From NCBI RefSeq assembly GCF_040954835.1, contig NC_090703.1, positions 7,497,001 to 7,561,000 on the forward strand: a stretch of DNA of 64,000 nt, in the 5' to 3' direction. Under the pieces are notes generated by a model that ran no database searches, was not told the origin of the DNA, and saw nothing but the letters and a program-made list of their open reading frames with translations. This document shows positions 12,701 to 24,700 of the stretch, piece by piece. The DNA is from Lepisosteus oculatus. Lineage: Eukaryota > Chordata > Actinopteri > Semionotiformes > Lepisosteidae. A program made the position numbers and the translations under genes. Positions within the stretch are counted from its first letter, which is position 1, and every line of letters starts with the position of its first letter.

Positions 12701-15700
12701 CATTTTAGTTAGAGCGAAAGTTGGGCACATAAAATAGCTAACTTTAGGCAGAGGAATTCTGCCTAATAGTATGGTTTGCTGTGTGTGAGATCATCTCCCT
12801 TGGGGCTGCCCAGGACACTGGACAGTGGTATGGTTCAGCTGCTCCTGTGCCAGGTGTGGCTTCATCTGCATGCATGGAGAAAGAAACAGCAGGAGCTGGC
12901 AGGAGTGCTGCAGAAAATCATTAAATACCGCGTGGAAGACGTACTCCACAGGGGCGGCCGTGCTGCAGTGCCAGCCCTCTTGGCTGAGGATTTGAGGGCT
13001 TGCAGCTTCAGTGGAGAAATGCTCATGTAGCTGTCAGCCAGAGCAAAGTCTGGGCTCTTGGGGGCTGTGCACCGCACTGTACATTCTATAATTACCCAAA
13101 CCAGGGTGCTCATGACCTGCCAGTCTCTACCCGGTGATTCTGCAGCGTTTTGTGCTAGCTACCTGACCTAGGAAATCACTTCCTTTCTAAATGTCTGCAA
13201 AAGACGCACCCGTGAGTTTGGGGGAGCAGAGTCGTCGTTCGTGTTTGCTCTGAGTTGAGGTTTACTTCCTTGTTTACTTGCTGGGAACAGGGCAGCTGCA
13301 CTCTATTTAGAAGGAGGTTATGCTGATGGTAATGCAGCAAGTTTTTCTTTGCCATCAGGCTAAAGAGGAATAAGCTGGTACAGATAATTATGTGCATCTC
13401 TCCAAAGTTCTACTGCTGTACTAAGTCTACCATAATGAACTTTCCTTTAAAGTAATCATTGTCATTGCAGACATTTTTGTCCTGTGATGCACACATTTCT
13501 CAAGCTTTGGAAAGTAAAGAGGAAACATCTGTTTGCTCTGTGACACAGTTGTTCCCGATCTTTCATTGCCTTTCTTGGTTTCTGCTGTTGCGCTGGCTCA
13601 GTGAGTGATTCATGCTCTGACTCGGTTACAGTCTCAGAAGCAAGAATTCCCAGTGTGTCCAGCTCATAGCCCTGGCAGTGGTTTAGAGAGCACGCTTCAG
13701 CGGTATGGCACTCATCTTCGCTGTGGTCACTGAGGCCATGAAAAGCAATAATACATTTAATTTAGAACGTGTTACTGGTATTTACTATTTCTTCAGGTGA
13801 AAAACAAGAGTAACGTCATGACAAAATAGCACATATTCCAATATTACTGCATCTGGCAAAATGCTCTCTTCTTTGCACAATGATTCATGCATTTCCTAGC
13901 AATCATGTTTAGAGTGTGTTGTGTGATGATTTGTTACTATTCAACAAGTAACACAATTGGTTAAACTCTGTTAAGCCATGAACTTCACACTAAATATTTA
14001 AGCTTACATCACTTTACTCTGAAAACCCTATACAACTGCAGCTGATGTTATGCAACATCAATCCAAACCTTACTTGTGGCAATAAACGATTCATGAGACT
14101 CTTCATCTGGGTGAAGAGTCCCCTGCCCTGCTCTTTCAGCCTGCTAAGGCTGTTCCCTCCCCTCCAAACACACATAATCAGTCACTTCATTCTGGTAAAA
14201 CTAAAATCATGCTTTAGCCAGAGGAGAAATGTCAGATGGTAAATAGGAAGTGCAATCAATATGGAGACTACAGGCCTACTAATTGCCTTCATAAATTTCC
14301 TGCTTCCTGCCAGTGACTCTGGGGCTGCTGACACACAGGCATGGGTGTATAAGACTTCCAGCATTGCTCGGCACTTGTCTCAAGAGCAGGGAGGGGGTTA
14401 GTATAAGGTAAAAAGCTTGTTTAATCAGAGAACCTTACACAGATGTCACATTGGGCAGATGTGTCTTTAGTTTGGCACCTGTGTCTTGCTCTGATAAAAC
14501 TGTGAGCAGGAAGAGTGCTGTGAGAGGTGTTTAGGGTCTCCTGTCCTGAGAGAGCTTTCTTTCTCTGCAAGGGGGTCGGCCTCCTGCTGTCCGATCGCAA
14601 TGCCCAGATCAGGGTGCGTCCCTCACGCCGCTGCCATTACAGCATGGTGTGGTGTCTTGGGTGTTTAGTGTGGAGAAGACCACAGCGTTCCCTTTGCACT
14701 AATGATGGCGGAAGAGAGTGGAGATAGATGGCCTCTGTGTCTCAGTGGAGATCAGTCAATGTTAAGGCAGGGTGCAAAGGGGGTCATACGAGAGCCGCAG
14801 ATCAAGACTGAGCCGGCTGTAGCATTTGAGCACCAGAGGCAGGACAAATGAAACAGCACTGTGTAGGAATATATGAAAGACACTGTTTCACCTACAAAGG
14901 AGAGACGTTTTCGTTTAACTAATTTCCACGTTTGGTCTTGAGGCACTGCAGAACTATTTTTGCAGTAAAGTGTTAAAGAGAAAGAAATGCGGATATGCAA
15001 AAGAATGTTTGATCGGAGAGGTGTAATGCAAACAGCTCCATAGGTGAAGTTACAACAGACGTAAATACATCTTTGGGGAAATGTTACAAGACTATATAGT
15101 GCAGATATTGAAGTTCCAGTAGTCTGGAACAGTGTCCAGCCTTTACAGGCAGTTTTCACAGCACACCATTATACAGGACAGATGAAAGAGGCATGAATGG
15201 GTATAGACTGCAGTGTCTGGTATTTACCCAGCTGTTTTATCTATTCTTGAACAAAGACAAGGTTTTATTAAACCCTTTTGAAATGTGTAGTGTTAAGTTA
15301 AGAACTGAAGAAAGGTTACAAATGTGAGAAGGCCATGTGGAGCATACTCCCCGTTTGGTGGGTAATTAGTAATTGATCCAAGGGTCTCATTCAGCAGTTT
15401 CTGGAAGAAACCAAAGTATCGGCTTCAATGACATGGCTAGGCGTCTTGTTCCAGACCCCCACAAATCTTTGGTAAAGAAGTGCCCCCTGTTTTCAATTTT
15501 AAATGCACTTGTCCACAAGTGTCCACTTGTGTCCTCTGGTTTGTGTTTCTCTGTCTGAAAAAAGATCTGTATACAGAGAGGAAAAGAAGAAGAGAACTAT
15601 AAGAGGGTGGAAGACTCTGAGATTCTTCTAACTCTCCTTCAGACGCCCAGCAGCTCTGGAGAGGTGCTTGAACTCGTCCTGGTTGACAGAGGGGATCATG

Positions 15701-18700
15701 GGCTCCTCTCTGGTGAAGTCCGGGTCGGAGTTGTTGACGTCCTCTGAGGACTTCTGCAGGAAACAAAGGGAGGGGGTGGGCAAGAGATACTGTCCAGGCC
15801 AGGGCCTGGCGTGGGCATTACCAGGGAGCTCCAGAGGATGCACAGTGGCACTGTTCTATACCACCATGACCCCATGAGCCCAGCAAGCTTTCAGATAATC
15901 TAAATGTTCCAGCTAGATTCAGTCTCACAACCTGCAGAATTGCAGGTTGATTCTATGAGATGCAAAAGATCAAATGAGGATTTTCACAGAGACCACAAAT
16001 TTCAGGAACTAAGCACTTCTTTAACATGTTTCTACATACAGAATAAAACAACTATTTTTGCTTATGTGGCTACAGGGATGCCGATGTGACAGTGATAAGT
16101 GCTCTCTGCGCTTCATGCTCTGCTCTGTTTAGCCTTCCCTCTGGATAGGAAGGGTGTGGAACAGCATTGGGCAGGAAACACTGTTTCTGAGGCCAGCCTG
16201 TTCCTCTAGATAATAGCTGGAGGGTGGAGAGAAATTAGTCTTCCCTACTAGCGTCAGTGTTGTTTGTCGAGCAATAAAGGAACTGTCCCAGTTCCGCAGG
16301 GCTCTGCATGTGTCAAGACATGCAAGAGTACTATACACTGATAGGCAGATGATTTAAAATGAGAATGAACAAACAGGAGCTTGATAAGAGTGCTGTTAGC
16401 CTGGACTCAAGATGGTGTAAGAAAACCTAGAGCACAGGACAAAAGAACCAAACAAAAGTGTCTCTCTGAAGTATTAACTCTCCTTGTAATTCATTTTTAT
16501 TTGGAAATGAAAGTTGAACTGAGTTTATGCCTGCAGTCTAATCTCGGCGCTGAAATTGCTGTCAATAGCTCATTGATCACAGGATTAAGTCAGTGCTGGC
16601 CTGACACTTTTACTGTCTACAACTTTACAAGCTGTGCTAATGGAGACACTGGAGAATTAAGATGAATCGATGTTTACTGAGGTCTGTCAGGCGAGGGATT
16701 TCCTGTCTCCCAGGCTGGGGATTGGCAGCAGTGGAACAGTGTGTGTACAAACAAGATTAGGTTTTTACCAACACTGAGCCAGGAGCAGGGAGGAGCCCGT
16801 GCTCAAGAAAGATCGCCTGGACTGTTTAACCACCACCTTTTTATGGGAAACTGGAAATACAACCAGATTCTTCTGCTAAGGGGCACTGTGACACCTCTTC
16901 CTTTCCATATCACCCATCCATCGATTTCAGAACCCCTTCTTCCAATTGAGTGTCACAGGGGAGCCAGAGCCTATCCCAGCAAGCAATGGGTGCAAGGCAG
17001 GGTGCACCTGGGTGGGACTGTTGACCCCAGGCCAATTTTCCCAGAAGTCAGTAGCTACTAGTCAGCTACCAGTTTATCTATTAAATATGGGGAGAAACTG
17101 GAACATCCAGAGTAAATTCATGTGAACATGGGGAGAACATACAGACTCCACACGAACAGCAACTGCTGGGACCACAATTGATCTGAATTGGGCCCCAGCA
17201 CCACGATGCCACAGCCCTTTCTGTGTTATGTGCAACCACAAAACAGGCTTCCACAAACAAGGAAAATCTGAGCATCTCTTTTAACAGTGATTGCTGTCCA
17301 ATGTGCACGCATTCCATTAGATTGCATGCACATTGGACAGCATCTATTGTTAAAAAAGCCATGTACTGTGGCATTGCTTTTTTACTGGAGTGCAAATGTC
17401 TTGCTCCCGGAAGAACATCCTGAATGGTACCAGGCTGGATTCCGTTTGTTTTGATGGCATGATGTGTAAACGCCGTATGTTACCTCAACTAAGGATGTGG
17501 GGTCAATAAATAATGCTAAGAAGAAATAAGCCCATTGTGACTTAAATGTAAAAACATGAAAATTGCTCGCATTTCCTCTTAGTTCTGTTCTTAAAATATG
17601 GTTGGATTGCGTTAATACAACTCTGAAAACCTCCGATTTAGCTTAAGAACTGTGAGTAGGCTGTGCCACTAGATGGCGCTACGTTACTGCTTTTCCACTG
17701 TGAGAGTGGGTCCACTTTCATGTGCTATGTACTGTATGGACATGACAACGTACTTCACCCACTGAGAGTCTGCGTCCTGTGATGGCTTCAGTGAATGACA
17801 CCTCTCGTTTGCTGGGATATGCTTACAGGTCTACCTGTATAGCTATGATATAAGCTGTACAGCTATAATATCACAATATAATACCATCCAACTCACCAAC
17901 AGCATGCTTCACAGATGTCAGATCACATCTGTAAAACACAAGATGAAACATGCATTTGTGCTTTAGTGAGGTTTATAACAAGGATTCCCAGTACCCCAGG
18001 GAATCTGAGCGATGTAGAGAGGGAGTGAGCTAGGCGTTTAATGTTTTGTCCTTTTAGATTATTTACCTTTGGAGGGGCTTTTCAACAGTTTTTACTCCGG
18101 AAGTGTTTAAAGGTTTGAAAATGTTTTGTTTTTTTTCACTCAATTTCAGAAAATGAGCCGATGTGTTTTTTAAGACCACCGCGTGAAATCCATATATTGA
18201 ACCACTGAGCATTCCTCTTTCAAAATCACCCCTCTCTCCCGGCCACTCCATCCCTCCTCTCACCTCCCCCTCTGCAAGCCCTGCGTGAGGGCAGAGCTGT
18301 CCAGCACTGACAGTCAGTCCTGCTAGACTGTACACTCCCTTGTGCTCCCTGGGTCTTCAACACTTCCGTGGCTCATCAGCTGCTGCAGGGCCTTTGGCTT
18401 TTTTTCGCTCTGTGCTCCCAGAGTACCCCTGATTCTTTCTGTGAAGGCCTCTTGTCCTCTCCCCATGTGGCCGGATGAAAGACAGCGGGAGCAGGAGCTG
18501 CACCACTCCCGTGCCCGTGGTTCTGCTGTTGCTAGGGCCATGCACTTCTCCAGTTGCCAGGTAATTAGGTGTATTCTTGGCCGCCCAAGGTCCTTGCCTT
18601 TACGAGAGTGTAAATGGACGGAAAAAGCCTCTTTGGGTGATGTCAGTCTAATGAAGCGCATGTGCGTGTTTGAGCTGTCGGTCGTGAATAACCAGTGGCA

Positions 18701-21700
18701 AAGAAATAGGAGCAACACTTCTACGCCGGGGTTTCTTGCAAAGTAGCCAACCCAAACCAGTAGTGAAGCAGTGGGATTGTTTATGCGGCATGTCCACCAC
18801 CATCCATATCCGCACACAGATCATTGTTGTGCTATAATAGATGTTCCATCACAGCCACGAGTCCTCAAGGCTGTGCTGTTAGTAATAGAATGGGAACTGG
18901 CTTCGTAGTCACAGGTAATGACATGTATGATAAGGGAATAAAGTAAGAAGGCAGCGGGGGCGCACCTCATCCTAGCCAGAGGTCTGCGCTGGTCTATAAG
19001 AGGACAGCCAGGACAGCCAGAGGGGAAGGTGTTTGCAGATAAAAGGAACAGTGATGAGCACAGGGGCAAGGAGGTCCTCACTTATTATTTTCTGTCACCT
19101 AGTATGTGAATCCCCCCACCTCCTCTCAGGGCCTGGTGTTGCCACTGGCGGGGCCTGCCTCTCTCCTCAGGGCCTGCCTGAAAGCCGCACACCAGCCTCT
19201 CCTCCTTGTCCAGCCTCTAAGCTCTCACCCTGCCGCACAAGACTTCCGGGTGCCATGGCAACATAGACCTCTCCTTTTCAGCGGGAATGATGGAGACATT
19301 GCCTTTTAAGCACTCTGTGCGGAAGAAGAGGCCGGTTACCAGGGAAACTGACCACTGTGCCTTCCTCGGGAGGGGGGAGGCCTTGTGCAAACCTCTGGCT
19401 CTCACAGGCACTGGCAAAAATAGCAGCCTGACATTTCAAGAACTCGAGGCCATGTACCCGAGCACTGTCCCCGCACGAAAACAAAGGGGTGACTGACTCC
19501 CAGCAAATTACATTTCCCAAACACCTTGAAAATGAATGTCTTGTGCAGAATATAATTCCCCAAAAGAACCTGCGTTTAGTTTTTGAGAGGAGAAAGTACA
19601 GGTAGTGTAAATGAAATCCCTGATTTAATTAGCATTGCTAAGTTTGATGTGGCCCAGCTTTGCAGGCGTGGGTGAAATCTGATGCAGTTTCATGGATATG
19701 CAGGGACAAAGGGAGAGATTCAAGGATACCTTTTTAACAGGAAGAATAGATTTTGTTTTGGCTTTTCAATTCTCAGTAAATTATGTAACATTCCAAATTA
19801 ATAACATGCTTTTTTTGTGCAGGTCTATACAATGCACCCTGGGACCAGCCCCTGTCCTTTCTGTGCTGCGAGGTTAACGTGGCTCAGCTTGGGTCTGCGC
19901 TGTGAGGTGCAGCCGGCACACACCTACCACACCTGCCACTGAGCCAGGACCTTCTGCGGTGTCTGTTAATCACAGAGCAAACAGCATTCCAGCACAGCCC
20001 ATACAGAGGCTGGTTACAGCCCGCAACTCTCTGGGCTCCTGATCCCAAAAGTCTACAAGGGTGCAGTTCCCACTGGGGCTTGTCTTTCTTCAAAGCTGGA
20101 GATGTAGCGCACAGTAGGAAGTGAAGGTTGTTTTGTCCTTTTTCTTTTAGAGGAAAACTTTTAAGCACACGGGCCATTTGTATGAGTTAGCATAAACCCC
20201 TAAGGACTGGCCAGACCTGCTTTTCCAGCCCTGCGAGTTGGAGGGAGAAACGGTATGTGGGATATTTCGGCGTCTGTTAGAGGCAACTGCTGTCTTCAGA
20301 GAATTTAGTCTTCTAGGTGATTCGGCAGATGGGACGTTGCAGAGGACCTTGTGGCTTCTTTGGTACAGACCTGGAATTCAGCAAAACAGCACTTGCACAG
20401 GAAAGTGCAGAGAAAGGTGGGATTGTTTGATGTTGGCTGTGAACGGCTGTCCTCTCTGTGTTGCTCCTGCTCTCCCTTTTGTAATCAGAGGTTGCTGTAG
20501 CTGAAGAGACGGCGACAGAGAGATACACCGCTATTCCAACAGTTTGGCAGTGTTCTGTAAATGTGTGCTGCTCACTTTGAGACCTGTTGCAACAGGAGCA
20601 GTGATGGTTCATTCTAGGATTGTTCTGGTGAGGACTTGAAAGTTTTGAGTTACTCCTGCATCCTACTAGCTCTCATGTAGTAACTATAGATGTTAGGAAT
20701 AAATATGATAATAAAATATGTTAGAAAATGTGTTAAATATGTTAGGAACTTTAATTACTACACCTGAGAAAATAAAGATATCATTTGACACATCTCCGAC
20801 GATAATTATTATACTATTCGGCTTAAGCACAGTATCATGCTTAACATCTGTGAAAGTCTGATGTACCTGTCTGGACTTCATAAGTGTCTAGATTTGCTCA
20901 TATTTCTTGTCAGCTTGCGGAAGAAAATTAAACAAGAATAGAATGTGTACTGAGGGAGGATTGTGTGCGTGGTGCTATGTCAATAGAATGACAAATTGAC
21001 AGTCTGAAATCCTTTGAAACGGAACAGAGGCAGTTTTACAGTAACAACGTTCAGGAATTATTGATGGCGGTTCTGTTATTTCTCGAACAAAGCCACTGTG
21101 GATCAGTATAAAGAGAGACCTTGGCTTATTGTATCTGTCAGGGCTAAAGCGCTGTCAGAAAATGCCATGGGAATGGAATAAAGAGAAACTGGAAGGAGAA
21201 TGGAAGGGAGGGACTGGATCCTGTGCCTTTCAGGCAGTCTCTCCTTCTGTGGCGAGAGATGAGCGTTGTGAGTAGGCAGGACCGCTTCAGTCGAGAATGG
21301 CAATCGGTGTCAGCGCACACAAAACTACACAACACCCCCACTCCCTGCCCGCCAATCAAGATATCTTCCCACACGACACTGGCACAAAGACTCTGGTAAA
21401 TGTCGTGAAGCGTCTGAGAGGTGTTTGAATGCATAATGCGCTCGCCCTGCGTTTGTTCTCAGCAAGCCCTCATCTGGGGAGCGTGCTGCGGCAACGGGGA
21501 AGAGCACAGTTGCTCCTCTTTGATGTTTCCAGCAGCCTCTGAAAATTCCCCTTCAGGGGGCGAGCGCTCACTGAAGACACCCGCTCCAGTGCTGGGTCCA
21601 AGACGTCTTCTCTCCCGAAGACATTCGCTCACAGTCTTGTGTACCTTGTTGAAGAGCCTGGTTGGTTCATGAGACCTCTGAGCAGTACATCGACAGTTTT

Positions 21701-24700
21701 CTTTGACTCTCATCCTCAGTCTTCCCATCCATTCACTTTCATCTGCTACAGAAAGATTGCTCCTTACCTCAGAAGATACAGAGTCTGAGCCGGTGACCTT
21801 ATTGCTGAGTTGCCTGTCCTGTAAAGAACCTCTTTATCGAGGAGTCTGTCTTCCTGTCAGATTTGGGTGTTCTGCCTGACCGCTATCATGTCAGACTGAA
21901 AGATTTGATGTGGTGCTGGGTGGAGAAATATGACATCTGATTTCATTTTCTGCCTTGCAGGCTCTTTAGGCTTTGCGGCAGACAGGGCTATTCAAGTTGC
22001 TATGTAGATGTACAATGAATGCACTTCAATGTGCAAAAATGAGCCCAGTGTTTGTGCCTCCCATTTGACCAAGTACTCTGTTTGAACAATGAAACATGGG
22101 CTAGAGGGAACGAGTGAAAACTATGTGGAAGTGAATTTATGATTGAAAACAGGAGGCACATCTTTATCCAAAGGATTGTGAGATGAACAAGCTGCCCATG
22201 TTGTTTCCTTCAAGAAACCAGAGAGACCCTTGAATCAGTGACCTCCCATACAGGCTTTATGGGCTGAATGGCCTCTCGAGAGCATTTCTCTCCTCGCCTG
22301 TTCTGAAGTGCTGTTCTGTGTGTCTGTTTGTCTGTAGTCACACCTGAGGCCATTGGTTTCCTGTCTGCGGTGGGCGTCTTCATCGTGGTGCTGGCTGTGC
22401 TCTTCCTCTTCATCAGTAAGAAGCTCTGTTTCCAGAGGATCGGCGGCCTGCCCTGCCTGGAACACCGCAGGAAAAAGAAACGCTCCCGAGAGAAAGCAGG
22501 GATTCACGAGGGTCTGGGTAAGAGGCCGTCGGGTCTGCTAGGGGTCTGTGTGTGTCATTGTCAGGCTGACTGGCAGACTGTCTCCCTCACTGTGTTCTGG
22601 TCTGCTTCCTGTGAAAATCACTGCAAAGTCACTGAACTGCAGACTGAAGCCTGTTAGTAGAAATATGTCTTTTTAAATTGTTTTCTTCATTCTCGAATTA
22701 CCTCTCACTCCAGTCATGTTTGCTGTGACTTTGAAGAACACATAGAACAAAAAATAAATCACAGATCTCCGCGTACTGCTTTTGGGCTACATACAAGAAT
22801 GGGAGTTTCAGAATAATTTAATTTTCTCTCTATTCAGAGGACAGTATTTCCGCTTCTACTGTTTTAACAGCTCAGAGACGCACACTTTGGAGGATACTGT
22901 GCCTCAGTGGATATTGTGGTATGTTTTGGAACCTCGCTCCTGTATCAGTGTAATAATCAATAATAATAATAATCAATCTTCTCTCCCTCTCTGAGCAAGA
23001 GCACCTCCCTGACCGATAGCTGTTATTATTGCCAGGCCATTGAAAATAAGGTTGATTATTTGTTAAAACAATTTTATTTTTCCAAGGAGTTTTTAAGAGT
23101 TCTCAGGAGTGTGGTTCAATTTTTTCTTGTGTTGCTACAAATGTACACCTGTCCCGATGAGGTGAATTATCAAAGACAAGTGAGCCCTTGTTAGAGTCTG
23201 AAAATGATTGCCACGCTGACCAGAGTTTCATTCTGTGTGAGGGAATCCCCTGGCCTTGTTGACTGCATCCTACAGTCAAAGAGTCAACCAGTTGGTTCCT
23301 TTTTGGCATGACTAAAAATGACTGGGACCTTGCCCTTGGTCTCCTGTGAGGAAGACAACTGCAGTATTTTACTGGGGCTCAATTCTTCTGTTAACTGCAT
23401 TGTATAATGCTTCACAATCACAGAGCACCCTCTTCTGGGCTTGCAAATGTGGTCGCTGCTATCCACCAGTGTATTAAGCGACTATAGTCCCCTAGATAGC
23501 GTAATAGGGTTGTTGGTCTTGATTGCATAGTTGGGGGTTATGTTCATTACTAACTGCAGCTGTGACATTCCCATCCTCCCCCCTGACAAGCCTGTGAACA
23601 CTGTCGTCTGATGCTCTTCATCAGTGCGTGCCTTCCCACAATGCATCTGCTCACTTCCTGACAGTACAGAACTGAACAACAGTTGCCGCGTGGTGAAAGG
23701 AGGCATTGTGGTTGGCGTTGCGGCCTCACAGCTTTTGGATTCGGGGTTTTTGTGTGGAATTGGCATGTTTGACTCTGCATAGGCTTTCTCCCACCTTCCA
23801 AAAACATGTTGACGAGGTTAATTGATGTCTTTACATTTTTCCTCCGTGCTCGTGTGTGTGTGTGTCTCCTGTGCCGCACTGGTGTCTTGTTCAGGGTGCA
23901 GCCCTGCCTGGTGTCCTCGTCTCCAGGAGATTGTGATCTTAGCCAGTCCTGGAGTCCTGCAGATGAGAGCGGTGCTCTGCTGCAACCAACTTTCTGGTCT
24001 TGTGTTTGTCTAACAGACAATAGAGAATTTAGCTTCTGAAGAAGGAAGGTGGAGCAATCAAATAGGATAAAGTGAGGTATTACCAACCAGGTGACTAGAT
24101 CAACCTGTTGTACCATCTGTTTAAATAGCAAGGCTTGTGAACATTATTATCATATACAAGCTTATATGAGATCAAAGAGCCACACTCAACACAATTATCC
24201 ATTAAGGTTAGGCTGAGGAATTATTTCACATGCCAGTCACGCTCACACAATATTAGTAAAGAAGTGAATGAGGCACATCTTCATTGGCCATTACATGATC
24301 ACATTTTTTTTCTAAGTAAATAGTCGCACCTGCACAGTACATGTGTGTTGACTTTAGTTTTCCAAAAGTTCTTGAATTTAGAGGCATTGTCAGTCATTTT
24401 TCCAAGAGATCTTGCCTTGAAAATGAAATAATAATCACGGGAGGCAGCCAGTCCACTGTCTCTTTTGCTGTGTTTGGACTATGGTTTAAACGGTAAGATT
24501 GAATGAATATAAGAACTGTGCAAACGCTTGACAGTGTGAGGTAATGGTGCCAATATCTGCTGTGCCCGGCCAGGCGACAGATAAGAGATTACAAAAGAGA
24601 GGAGGCTCTCGAACAATGTTGAAATACAGTCATACAAGAGCATTATGCAGATGTAACATTGCTTCCCTTTATTTGAATTCGGCACATTTTTCTTCACAAT

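Larger units (their letters stand above)
6793..22337 (+). other. SYT16: SYT16 intron 1 (15.5 kb)
   Basis: The intron runs from GTAAGT to CTGTAG. It contains a minisatellite at 8508, a truncated 5S-SINE at 8988, family A and B repeats, an antisense orphan kinase exon at 15628, a hairpin at 17277 and a CTCF-like site at 17663. I see no other SYT16 exon in it. The stretches 6.9-8.4, 11.1-15.3 and 18.0-22.2 kb otherwise hold only short chance ORFs. Confidence 0.8.

Noticed and set aside
18323..18817. Overlapping long ORFs on both strands in intron 1
   Set aside because: Neither strand resembles a protein family, and open frames on both strands suggest composition rather than coding.
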